This document shows, in pieces, positions 1 to 6,437 of a stretch of DNA of 14,109 bases. A model generated the notes under the pieces. The model worked only from the letters and a program-made list of their open reading frames with translations, did not search any database and was not told where the DNA came from. The stretch is from contig JBBITW010000093.1 of the NCBI GenBank assembly GCA_037440525.1, forward strand, positions 1-14,109, in the 5' to 3' direction. Numbering within the stretch: the stretch's first letter is position 1; the number at the start of each line of letters is the position of its first letter. Source of the stretch: JBBITW01 sp037440525. GTDB lineage: Bacteria; Desulfobacterota; BSN033; UBA1163. The translations under genes were made by a program, and so were the position numbers.

Positions 1-911
1 GAAGGGTTGGAGACCCCTGGTATATACTTTCAGAGGCATTGGCCTATTTTATTAATCAGAATTCTGAATGGCTGAGGGCTACAGTCGTAGCTACTCCAGG
101 CATTACCGGAAATGTTGAGTTGGCCATAAAATCACCTAATGAATATATCTTCATTTCAGATACACTAAATTTTATCCATATGCAAAAAGATCCTTACGGA
201 AAGGCATATAACTATTATAACAAGATAAGATTTATCTCAAACCAATGTTCTCTAACTTTTACGTGGGTTACCTTGGATAAAAACATTAAGAGTGGAAAGG
301 ATTTGGCTGGAAAGACTATAGGGATCAAGAGAAAAGCAGCCCCCTATTTTGGAGAAGTGGGGGTCTTGAGGCACTGGGGAGTGCTTGATAAAGTAAAACT
401 TGTGCACAGTGGTTTTGGAGAGGCTGTAAGGAATCTCAAAGATGGATTGATGGATGTTGCCCATATGACATTTGACCATATCTATCCTGCTGGTTTTAGC
501 AAAGGAGTTTTTATCACTGATTTAGAAACCAAAGGGCCTGTTTACTATATCAGTACAGAACCAGAGATAATAAAGAACCTTCATAAAGAAGGCATTGTTG
601 CTGATATAACAATCAGGGTACCTCCAGGAATGTTGGATCGGAAAACACAACCAAATGAACTATGGTGTTATTCTGCTGCGATATTCATTGCTGCCGATGA
701 GAGAATGGATCAGGACATTGTTTATGAGGTCACAAGGGTAATATGGGAGAGTGCTGGGAAATGGGATAACTGGCATCCACAGGGAAGGCATATGACAAGG
801 GATTTCATCCCAGCAAGTCCTATAGAAGCCCAGTTTACCCATCCTGGGGCTAAAAAATTCTATGATGAGCATAAAATTAAGGTGAAGAAGCTTGGCGATT
901 TGCTCCATTAA
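1..911 (+). CDS. TAXI-family TRAP transporter solute-binding protein, copy 1 (5' partial)
   Basis: Periplasmic substrate-binding subunit of a TRAP transporter, TAXI subfamily; it would capture a small organic solute, usually a carboxylate, for the permease at 2143-4071. The gene runs in from the left edge. The reading frame is already open at base 3 and encodes RVGDPWYILSEALAY, matching residues 46-60 of the complete neighbour at 1020-2063. The first 45 or so residues, including the expected signal peptide, are therefore outside the window, and the in-frame TTG at base 39 is not the start. The remaining 302 residues align to copy 2 without a gap, with about 40 differences (about 87% identity), and end in the family-typical HPGAKKFYDEHK segment. 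Differences cluster at bases 150-173 (FISDTLNF here, YAMEMGNY in copy 2), hinting at a different ligand preference. Family call is from overall pattern; the ligand is unknown. Confidence 0.88.
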   Translation, partial: RVGDPWYILSEALAYFINQNSEWLRATVVATPGITGNVELAIKSPNEYIFISDTLNFIHMQKDPYGKAYNYYNKIRFISNQCSLTFTWVTLDKNIKSGKDLAGKTIGIKRKAAPYFGEVGVLRHWGVLDKVKLVHSGFGEAVRNLKDGLMDVAHMTFDHIYPAGFSKGVFITDLETKGPVYYISTEPEIIKNLHKEGIVADITIRVPPGMLDRKTQPNELWCYSAAIFIAADERMDQDIVYEVTRVIWESAGKWDNWHPQGRHMTRDFIPASPIEAQFTHPGAKKFYDEHKIKVKKLGDLLH

Positions 912-1019
912 AGATACTAACAAAATGGGGTAATTGATCTGCGCTCAGGAAATTTAAAAGATTATGATTAAAACTTTAAAAAAGCTAAAATAAAATTCAT
1001 AGAATAAGGAGGTAAGGCC

Positions 1020-2063
1020 ATGAGAAAATTATATTATCTTATTTTTTCTATTTTGGTTTTAAGTCTAATTCTCTGGGGCTTCGGCTTCGATTACTCAATT
1101 CAAGCCGCAAATCCAACCTCCAAACCCATAACTAAGATAAAGATAGCTGGTGGAAGGGTTGGAGACCCCTGGTATATACTTTCAGAGGCATTGGCCTATT
1201 TTATTAACCATGAGTCTGAGTGGCTAAGGGCTACAGTAGTAGCCACTCCTGGCATTACTGGTAATGCTGAGCTTGCTATGAAATCCCCGAATGAATATAT
1301 ATATGCAATGGAAATGGGAAATTATATTCATATGCAAAAAGATCCTTATGGGAAGGCTTATAATTATTATAATAAATGTAGATTTGTCTCAATCCAGTGC
1401 TCTCTAACTTATACCTGGGTTACCTATGACAAGAATATTAAGAGTGGAAAGGATTTGGCAGGGAAGACTGTAGGTATTAAAAGAAAGGCCGCTCCCTATT
1501 TTACAGAAGTGGGAATTTTAAGACATTGGGGAGTGCTTGATAAAGTAAAACTTGTGCACAGTGGTTTTGGAGAGGCTGTAAGGAATCTCAAAGATGGATT
1601 GATGGATGTTGCCCATATGACATTTGACCATATCTATCCTGCTGGTTTTAGCAAAGGAGTTTTTATTACTGATTTAGAAACCAAAGGGCCTGTTTATTAT
1701 ATCAGCACAGAACCAGAAATAATAAAGAAGATGTATGAAGAAGGAATTGGGGCTGATATAGCGGTAAGAATACCTCCAGGGGCGCTTGACCGAAAAACGC
1801 AACCAAATGAGGTATGGTGCCATGCCGCCCCCCTATTCTTTGCTGCCGATGAGAGAATGGATCCTGATATCGTCTATGAGGTAACAAGGGTAATATGGGA
1901 GAGTGCTGGGAAATGGGATACCTGGCATCCACAGGGAAAGCATATGACAAAGGATTTTATTCCAGCAAGCCCCATAGAACCACAGTTTACACATCCTGGT
2001 GCCAAAAAATTCTATGACGAACATAAAATCAAAGTGAAGAAGCTTGGCGATTTACTTCGCTAA
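1020..2063 (+). CDS. TAXI-family TRAP transporter solute-binding protein, copy 2 (complete)
   Basis: Complete 347-residue periplasmic binding protein of a TAXI-type TRAP transporter. The start is set by AAGGAGG at 1006-1012, 7 nt before the ATG. Residues 1-29 form a signal peptide: basic MRK, a hydrophobic core to about residue 22, and a probable cleavage after SIQA (residue 29). The mature protein begins with the usual KIKIAGGRVGDPWY strand-loop (residues 39-52). It continues with the hinge-region segment KSGKDLAGKTVGIKRKAAPY (141-160) and ends in HPGAKKFYDEHKIKVKKLGD (325-344). It is a tandem duplicate of the truncated gene at 1-911, offset by exactly 1152 bp with no indels. Residues about 170-236 are identical between the copies, whereas residues 95-102 are almost wholly different. 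It lies 79 nt before the fused permease, as TAXI binding proteins commonly do. Ligand unknown. Confidence 0.92.
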   Translation: MRKLYYLIFSILVLSLILWGFGFDYSIQAANPTSKPITKIKIAGGRVGDPWYILSEALAYFINHESEWLRATVVATPGITGNAELAMKSPNEYIYAMEMGNYIHMQKDPYGKAYNYYNKCRFVSIQCSLTYTWVTYDKNIKSGKDLAGKTVGIKRKAAPYFTEVGILRHWGVLDKVKLVHSGFGEAVRNLKDGLMDVAHMTFDHIYPAGFSKGVFITDLETKGPVYYISTEPEIIKKMYEEGIGADIAVRIPPGALDRKTQPNEVWCHAAPLFFAADERMDPDIVYEVTRVIWESAGKWDTWHPQGKHMTKDFIPASPIEPQFTHPGAKKFYDEHKIKVKKLGDLLR

Positions 2064-2089
2064 AATATAGCAAAACATATTTGGAATTT

Positions 2090-2137
2090 CCCCTCACCCA
2101 CTCCCTCTCCCCAGAGGGGGAAGAGTGAGGGGTGAGG
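2090..2137 (+). promoter_or_regulatory. C/G-rich inverted repeat overlapping the permease ribosome-binding site
   Basis: A pyrimidine-rich arm at 2090-2112 faces a purine-rich arm at 2113-2137. Two 8-bp pairings are perfect: CCCCTCAC (2090-2097) with GTGAGGGG (2125-2132), or CCTCACCC (2092-2099) with GGGTGAGG (2130-2137). Inside, CCTCT (2104-2108) can pair with AGAGG (2113-2117). The second register covers GAGG (2134-2137), the Shine-Dalgarno of the permease ATG at 2143. The sequence resembles the dispersed CCCTCACCC/GGGTGAGGG intergenic repeats seen in many environmental genomes (recalled, not searched). A role in lowering permease translation relative to the binding protein is inferred. There is no T-run after it, so it is not a classical terminator. 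Confidence 0.6.
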
Positions 2138-2142
2138 TCTTT

Positions 2143-4071
2143 ATGGACATAGAGTCTAAGGAGTCAAAACCAATGATTATTAAAATATTACGTATCATAT
2201 TACAAATAGTTGCTATCTCCATGGCTGTCTATCAACTTGCCTTTACCCAATATCTGATTCAAGACCCAGTAGGCCATAGAATAACACACCTTGGTTTTGC
2301 CCTTGCAGTTGTTCTTTTAGCATTATTCACAGAGACTAATCGGAAAAATTGGATTCTTGGATTAGTTTTATTTCTCTGCAATCTATTAATTACCAGTTAC
2401 TTGTTGATCTTTCTTGATGAAATTTTAACATACCGGTCTGCCATGCCCATCACCTCTGATTTAATTATTGCTTCTCTTTTATTAATCACCGTTTTTATTG
2501 CCACTTATCTTGTTTATGGAAAAACCTTCCCTATACTGGCAGCACTCTCCATAGGCTATCTTTATTTTGGTCGTTACCTTCCATATCCTTACACTGTAGC
2601 GGATGTACCGGTTAGACGCATCCTTATGTGGTTGGGTGCCTCTCTTGGAACTGAGGAGGGGATATACGGAGATATTCTTGCCATCTCAGCTAATTACCTT
2701 TTCCTTTTTATCTTTTTTGGTTCAATGCTGGAAGTATTTGGGGGAATCAGATTTGTCTTAGGAATAGGTAGCTGGATCGGGTCAAAGCTGAAAAGTGGAC
2801 CAGCAGCAGTGGCTGTAATTGGGAGCTCTCTTTTAGGAACAATCACCGGAAGCACAGTAGCCAATATAACCATTACTGGCTCATTTACCATACCACTCAT
2901 GAAGAAGGCTGGTTATATGCCCAAGCAAGCAGGTGCTATTGAAACAGTATCATCAAATGGTGGGCAGATTATGCCACCGATCATGGGTGCTACCGCCTTC
3001 GTAATGGCCGGATTTGCAGGGATACCTTATGTCAAAATAGCATTAGCTGCTATAATTCCAGCCCTATTATATTATTTCGGAGTCTTTCTATTTGTCCAGC
3101 TAAGCGCACAAAAGATGAGAGTTCTTTCGGTTATGGAACCAATAAAAGGAAAGAAACTTCTCCTTGAAGCCCCTATCTTCTTTATACCCTTAGGTGTCCT
3201 GGTATTCCTTCTTGCCAAAGGCTTTTCCTTACCCTTTGTAGGATTCTGGAGTATGATAACGCTTGTGGTTGTCAGTTTATTAAGCAGTTTTAGAAAGGAG
3301 GCTCGTCTAAATTTTAAACATGTAATAGAGGGACTTACAAAGGGGGTAAGAACAGCGAGTGAAATGGCAATCATTTGTGCTCTAATAGGGGTTGTCGCCA
3401 CTTGTATTAAAGTAAGTGGGCTGGGTATAAAACTTCCAATTGTCATAGCCGATATAAGCCATGGGTATATTATCATTGCATTATTAATAGCAATGATATC
3501 TTCGATTCTCCTGGGCATGGGAGTACCAACTCCAGTAGCTTATATATTAGTAGCAATTGGGGCAGTCCCTGCTTTACGCACCATGGGCGTAGACCCTTTA
3601 GCAGCTCACTTCTTTTGCTTTGTCTTTGCTGTCTTCTCTCACATTACCCCTCCCGTAGCAATAGGGGCACTGGTTGCCTCCCAGATTGCTGGAGCTAAGT
3701 ATTGGCCAACAGCATGGGAATCGATAAAGGCTGGTTGCACTGCATTTTTATTGCCTTTCTTCATTATTTATGCACCAGTGGTTATTCTCAAGTTAGATTC
3801 TGGCATCTTAATGGCGGCTATCCAAATAATAGCTATATTATTTACAATTTCCTCAGCCCAAATATTCCTGTCTAACTATTGCTTTATTCCCTTAATGAAG
3901 TATGAGAGAATCGCTTATCTAATCAGTCTTATATCATGCTTAGTTGGTCTATTTGGAAAGAATAATTTTTTTCTTTTCTTTGGAATAATATTGTTCATAA
4001 TAAATATTATTTATCAACTGATAAGATATAAAAAAATTAAAAATTCTTTGATTGGTTTGGCAAAAGAATAA
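2143..4071 (+). CDS. TRAP transporter fused permease (4TM/12TM, DctQM-type, TAXI-associated)
   Basis: Integral membrane permease of the TRAP transporter, combining the small (DctQ-like) and large (DctM-like) subunits in one chain; it uses an ion gradient to import the solute delivered by the adjacent binding proteins. The ATG at 2143 is preferred (GAGG at 2134-2137, 5 nt spacing). An in-frame GTG at 2125 would add 6 residues but lies inside the hairpin. From the ATG the protein has 642 residues and is hydrophobic throughout. A short N-terminal group of about four helices (to about residue 95) is followed by the large domain. Residues about 227-290 carry the conserved TRAP signature: GSSLLGTITGSTVANITITG, then SFTIPLMKKAGYMPKQAGAI, then SSNGGQIMPPIMGATAFVMA. 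A second half-repeat contains GMGVPTPVAYIL and FSHITPPVAIGALVASQIAG. The last 60-70 residues (two helices and a basic tail) are coded by noticeably more A/T-rich DNA. Substrate not deducible. Confidence 0.93.
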   Translation: MDIESKESKPMIIKILRIILQIVAISMAVYQLAFTQYLIQDPVGHRITHLGFALAVVLLALFTETNRKNWILGLVLFLCNLLITSYLLIFLDEILTYRSAMPITSDLIIASLLLITVFIATYLVYGKTFPILAALSIGYLYFGRYLPYPYTVADVPVRRILMWLGASLGTEEGIYGDILAISANYLFLFIFFGSMLEVFGGIRFVLGIGSWIGSKLKSGPAAVAVIGSSLLGTITGSTVANITITGSFTIPLMKKAGYMPKQAGAIETVSSNGGQIMPPIMGATAFVMAGFAGIPYVKIALAAIIPALLYYFGVFLFVQLSAQKMRVLSVMEPIKGKKLLLEAPIFFIPLGVLVFLLAKGFSLPFVGFWSMITLVVVSLLSSFRKEARLNFKHVIEGLTKGVRTASEMAIICALIGVVATCIKVSGLGIKLPIVIADISHGYIIIALLIAMISSILLGMGVPTPVAYILVAIGAVPALRTMGVDPLAAHFFCFVFAVFSHITPPVAIGALVASQIAGAKYWPTAWESIKAGCTAFLLPFFIIYAPVVILKLDSGILMAAIQIIAILFTISSAQIFLSNYCFIPLMKYERIAYLISLISCLVGLFGKNNFFLFFGIILFIINIIYQLIRYKKIKNSLIGLAKE

Positions 4072-4123
4072 AAAGATAGATTGAAAAATTTATAAAATCT
4101 AAATTGAGCAATATTTTTTATAA

Positions 4124-4216
4124 TGTAGCCGCACCCTTCAGGGTGCGAGGGTTTCGGCCTTCGCCAAAGGCGGCTTGCTCTTCACTCTATGGGTGGTTTT
4201 TTTGACGCAGGCTACA
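4124..4216. repeat. Structured intergenic inverted-repeat element
   Basis: The 215-bp gap between the permease and the next gene holds this element; the rest is A/T-rich and unremarkable. The ends are inverted: TGTAGCC (4124-4130) pairs with GGCTACA (4210-4216), extendable by GC/GC across a bulged A. Just inside is a strong hairpin, CGCACCC (4130-4136), loop TTCA, GGGTGCG (4141-4147). A weaker hairpin, GCCTT/AAGGC, lies at 4157-4171. A run of seven T lies at 4197-4203, but it does not directly follow a stem. The design resembles small dispersed mobile-like intergenic repeats known from environmental genomes; this is an inference, since only one copy is in the window. It could also act as a transcript-end structure after the TRAP genes. 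Confidence 0.6.
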
Positions 4217-4286
4217 GTTTTCTTTTAAAAGAATCGTTCAATTTAGGTAAAAATTAATATTCCAAATATAGAAAGGAGAAGATTGT

Positions 4287-5495
4287 ATGATTCAATTATC
4301 TGATTTAATTGAAGGGGCGAGGAATTGTATAGAAAATGTAGCCAAAGTAAAGCCAGGGGAGGAGGTTTTAATCCTATCAGATACCACTGTGGATCCTGAT
4401 GTGGTTGATGCATACAGGATTGCTGGAGAATTAGCTGGAGGGAATGTGAGTGTGCTCACATTGAAATCAAAGATTGCAGGAGCAGGTCCAAATAAGATCT
4501 TGGATGAAGGTTATTTTGTACCATGGCCAAAGATAGCCTGGCACGCAATGGCTGCCTCTGATGTATGCTTGAATCTATCTTATTTTATTGAAGTCCATAG
4601 TCTCTTTGGGGCTGCCCAAACACAATGGGTGCAGAAATATATGGATCTTAAAGAGAAATATGGAACCAGACTTGTAAGGGTTCAGATAAGTGTAAAAGAG
4701 ACCCTTGCTTCGGCCTATGCTAAATTTCCAGAGCCATTACTTCAGTATATCGGAGCCATGGCTCATCAACAGGTCCTGGATGCCTCAGAAGGGGATACTC
4801 TTAAAGCCGATGTTAAACTAACTGATCTTGAGGGAACAGACCTCTCTTTCAAAGGGTTTGGTTTTGTGGTTACCTGGAGGTTTGGAGGGGAGAAAGAAGA
4901 GACTACTCCTTGGAAGGATTTTGGAAGTTACAATGTGGGGCTTCAGCCTGCAGAACCAGAGCCAAACGCAAATGGTGTGATTGTTACTTCCGCACTCCAT
5001 ACAGGACCTATTCCGAGAATGAAAATTACGGTTAAAGATGGCAGGGGGATAAATATTGAGGGGGGAGGAGAAGTTGGTTTGAGATGGCTTAGAGATTGGG
5101 AGAAGAATAAACATGTCTCTTCTAAGGGGCGTGCTTTTTCTGCTCATAAGGAACCAGGAATCAATTGGCTTGAAGAATGTATGTATGCAACACATCCCAA
5201 GGCATTTCGTGTAGGAAAGAAATATATTTATAATGGGACAGAGGCTGATCATAGCTGGTTTACAGGATCAAGAAGAGCCGGGACACTTCATCTTGCTTTC
5301 GGAGGCGGTGTTGGAAATGAGTATAAACATCGAGATGTTGAGCTTTTCTTCCCCACCCTAATAATTAATAAAACTACAATTATTGAAAAAGGTCGTTTGA
5401 AGATACTGGATGATCCGAAAGTAAGGAAAGAGGCTGAAAAATATGGAGATCCGGATGAACTCCTCACCGAAGACTGGATCCCTGAATTTCCATAA
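4287..5495 (+). CDS. M29 aminopeptidase / NicX-like metalloenzyme
   Basis: A 402-residue soluble protein whose C-terminal half has the layout of the M29 (aminopeptidase T/AmpS) superfamily. That superfamily also includes the Fe(II) enzyme NicX (2,5-dihydroxypyridine 5,6-dioxygenase). Visible landmarks are VTSALHTGPIPRMKITVKDG (233-252) leading into NIEGGGE (256-262), EECMYATHP (296-304), GTLHLAFGGGVG (332-343) and KHRDVEL (347-353). Candidate metal ligands are H335 and the H348-x-D350 pair, matching the H...HxD arrangement of NicX; E258 and E296/E297 correspond to M29 glutamates. There is no signal peptide. The start is supported by AAGGAG at 4273-4278, 8 nt before the ATG. It begins the enzyme block after the repeat element. 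In an apparently anaerobic context a dioxygenase is unlikely, so a hydrolase or lyase acting on a pathway intermediate is more plausible; the reaction is unknown. Confidence 0.7.
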   Translation: MIQLSDLIEGARNCIENVAKVKPGEEVLILSDTTVDPDVVDAYRIAGELAGGNVSVLTLKSKIAGAGPNKILDEGYFVPWPKIAWHAMAASDVCLNLSYFIEVHSLFGAAQTQWVQKYMDLKEKYGTRLVRVQISVKETLASAYAKFPEPLLQYIGAMAHQQVLDASEGDTLKADVKLTDLEGTDLSFKGFGFVVTWRFGGEKEETTPWKDFGSYNVGLQPAEPEPNANGVIVTSALHTGPIPRMKITVKDGRGINIEGGGEVGLRWLRDWEKNKHVSSKGRAFSAHKEPGINWLEECMYATHPKAFRVGKKYIYNGTEADHSWFTGSRRAGTLHLAFGGGVGNEYKHRDVELFFPTLIINKTTIIEKGRLKILDDPKVRKEAEKYGDPDELLTEDWIPEFP

Positions 5496-5538
5496 GGAGG
5501 CTAAAACAAATGTAATGACTTTAATGCATTTGTTTTAA
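5495..5538 (+). other. Orphan Shine-Dalgarno with ATG-TAA and a 10-bp inverted repeat
   Basis: A strong AGGAGG (5495-5500) overlaps the stop of the preceding gene and sits 9 nt before an ATG (5510-5512) that is followed at once by TAA. A second ATG (5515-5517) opens a 7-codon frame ending at 5538 (MTLMHLF). AAAACAAATG (5503-5512) is the perfect inverted repeat of CATTTGTTTT (5527-5536), with a 14-nt loop. It may be the remnant of a lost gene start, a start-stop leader, or a weak A/T-rich terminator-like hairpin. No function can be assigned. Confidence 0.45.
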
Positions 5539-5601
5539 TTTATGAAGACTATATAGAGTTGAAGAGATATAAGAATTTCAGAAAAATAAGATTAAGTGCG
5601 A

Positions 5602-6381
5602 ATGGACTTGGAAGGTAAAACTGCCATTGTAACTGGTGCTGGTCAAGGTATCGGTGAAGCAATCTCATTGTGCTTTGGCCGAAATAAGGCCAATGTGGTT
5701 GCGGTAGATATTAATATAGATTTAGCCAAAAAGGTTGCCAATAAAATAAAGGAAGAATCCAATTCTTTGGCAATCCCTGTAAAAGTTGATATTGCCAATC
5801 CATCTGAAGTTGAAAGTTCGATGAACCAAATATTTGAGAAGTTTGGAAAAGTAGATATATTGGTCAACAATGCAGGGATTTCTCCAAGAAATCCTAAGGG
5901 GGGTAGGACTCCGGTTTACGAAATTACAATAGAAGAATGGCATCGTGTCCTTAATGTAAATTTGATGGGTGCTTTTTATTGTTCTAAGGCAGTGATACCC
6001 TCTATGATTAAAAATCGGAAAGGACGGATTGTCAATATCTCATCCTCTGTTGGAAAAACAGGGAGTGGAGAGGGTTCTGCAGGGGCACACTATGCAGCTT
6101 CAAAAGCCGGCCTTATAAGTTTGACACAATCAATGGCAAGAGAACTTGCAGAGTATGGAATTCTGGTAAATGCAATCTGTCCTGGATTGGTTGACACGCC
6201 TATGCGTGCCACATCTTCTCCGGAGGTGAACAAGAAACTTATGGAAAAAATTCCTCTTGGGAGATTTGCCAGGCCTGAAGAGATTGCAAATGTGGTTCTT
6301 TTCTTAGTTTCGGAATCAGCAAGCTATATTACCGGCGAAATAATTGATGTAAATGGTGGCCTTTTGATTGATAATTCTTGA
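5602..6381 (+). CDS. Short-chain dehydrogenase/reductase (FabG-like)
   Basis: A classical SDR of 259 residues that would interconvert an alcohol and a ketone or aldehyde using NAD(P)H. It has the cofactor-binding TGAGQGIG (11-18), an acidic residue at the end of the second strand (D36 in VAVDIN, which usually favours NAD(H) over NADP(H)), NNAG (89-92), and a conserved Asn in LNVNLMG (117-123). The catalytic Ser in NISSS (145-149) is followed by Y164 and K168 in HYAASKAG, and PGLVDTPM (194-201) comes next. The Ser-Tyr loop is about three residues longer than usual. The C-terminus ends in the typical SYITGEIIDVNGG strand. The ATG at 5602 fits the normal SDR start; an in-frame GTG at 5596 would add two residues. 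The ribosome-binding site is weak (AATAAG). It lies between the M29-like gene and the AOR, so an alcohol-to-aldehyde step feeding the AOR is a reasonable inference. The substrate is unknown. Confidence 0.92.
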   Translation: MDLEGKTAIVTGAGQGIGEAISLCFGRNKANVVAVDINIDLAKKVANKIKEESNSLAIPVKVDIANPSEVESSMNQIFEKFGKVDILVNNAGISPRNPKGGRTPVYEITIEEWHRVLNVNLMGAFYCSKAVIPSMIKNRKGRIVNISSSVGKTGSGEGSAGAHYAASKAGLISLTQSMARELAEYGILVNAICPGLVDTPMRATSSPEVNKKLMEKIPLGRFARPEEIANVVLFLVSESASYITGEIIDVNGGLLIDNS

Positions 6382-6437
6382 TTTCTTAAGCATAAAGTAT
6401 ATTTTTGAAAGTCACGATATAACAAAATTGGGATAAT

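Larger units (their letters stand above)
1..2063 (+). repeat. Tandem gene duplication of the TRAP binding protein (1152-bp unit)
   Basis: Bases 1-911 align without gaps to 1153-2063, an offset of 1152 bp. Perfect identity runs from 1-55 (matching 1153-1207) and across 140 bp at 375-514 (matching 1527-1666). Elsewhere both silent and replacement differences are spread through the alignment. The 3' flanks (912-1019 and 2064-2124) are largely unrelated. The left boundary is outside the window, so further copies upstream cannot be excluded. Confidence 0.95.

Noticed and set aside
39..911. TTG at 39 as the start of the first binding protein
   Set aside because: The frame is open to base 3 and matches the interior of the complete paralogue, so the gene is cut by the window edge.
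934..968. Possible promoter upstream of binding-protein copy 2 (TTGATC 934-939, TATGAT 963-968)
   Set aside because: The spacer is 23 nt, too long for a standard housekeeping promoter; co-transcription with copy 1 is equally likely.
2125..2142. GTG at 2125 as start of the TRAP permease
   Set aside because: It lies within the hairpin arm, whereas the ATG at 2143 has GAGG at 5 nt spacing and gives a normal N-terminus.
3072..3518. 148-codon open frame on the minus strand
   Set aside because: It lies wholly inside the TRAP permease, opposite conserved membrane segments, and has no recognisable domain; it is a shadow.
4197..4203. Run of seven T as an intrinsic terminator
   Set aside because: No G/C-rich stem directly precedes it; the strong hairpin is about 50 nt upstream.
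4818..5252. 144-codon open frame on the minus strand
   Set aside because: It is antisense to the conserved C-terminal half of the M29-like gene and the translation has no family pattern.
5559..5592. Possible promoter before the SDR gene (TTGAAG 5559-5564, TAAGAT 5587-5592)
   Set aside because: The 22-nt spacer is too long and A/T-rich sequence makes chance matches common.
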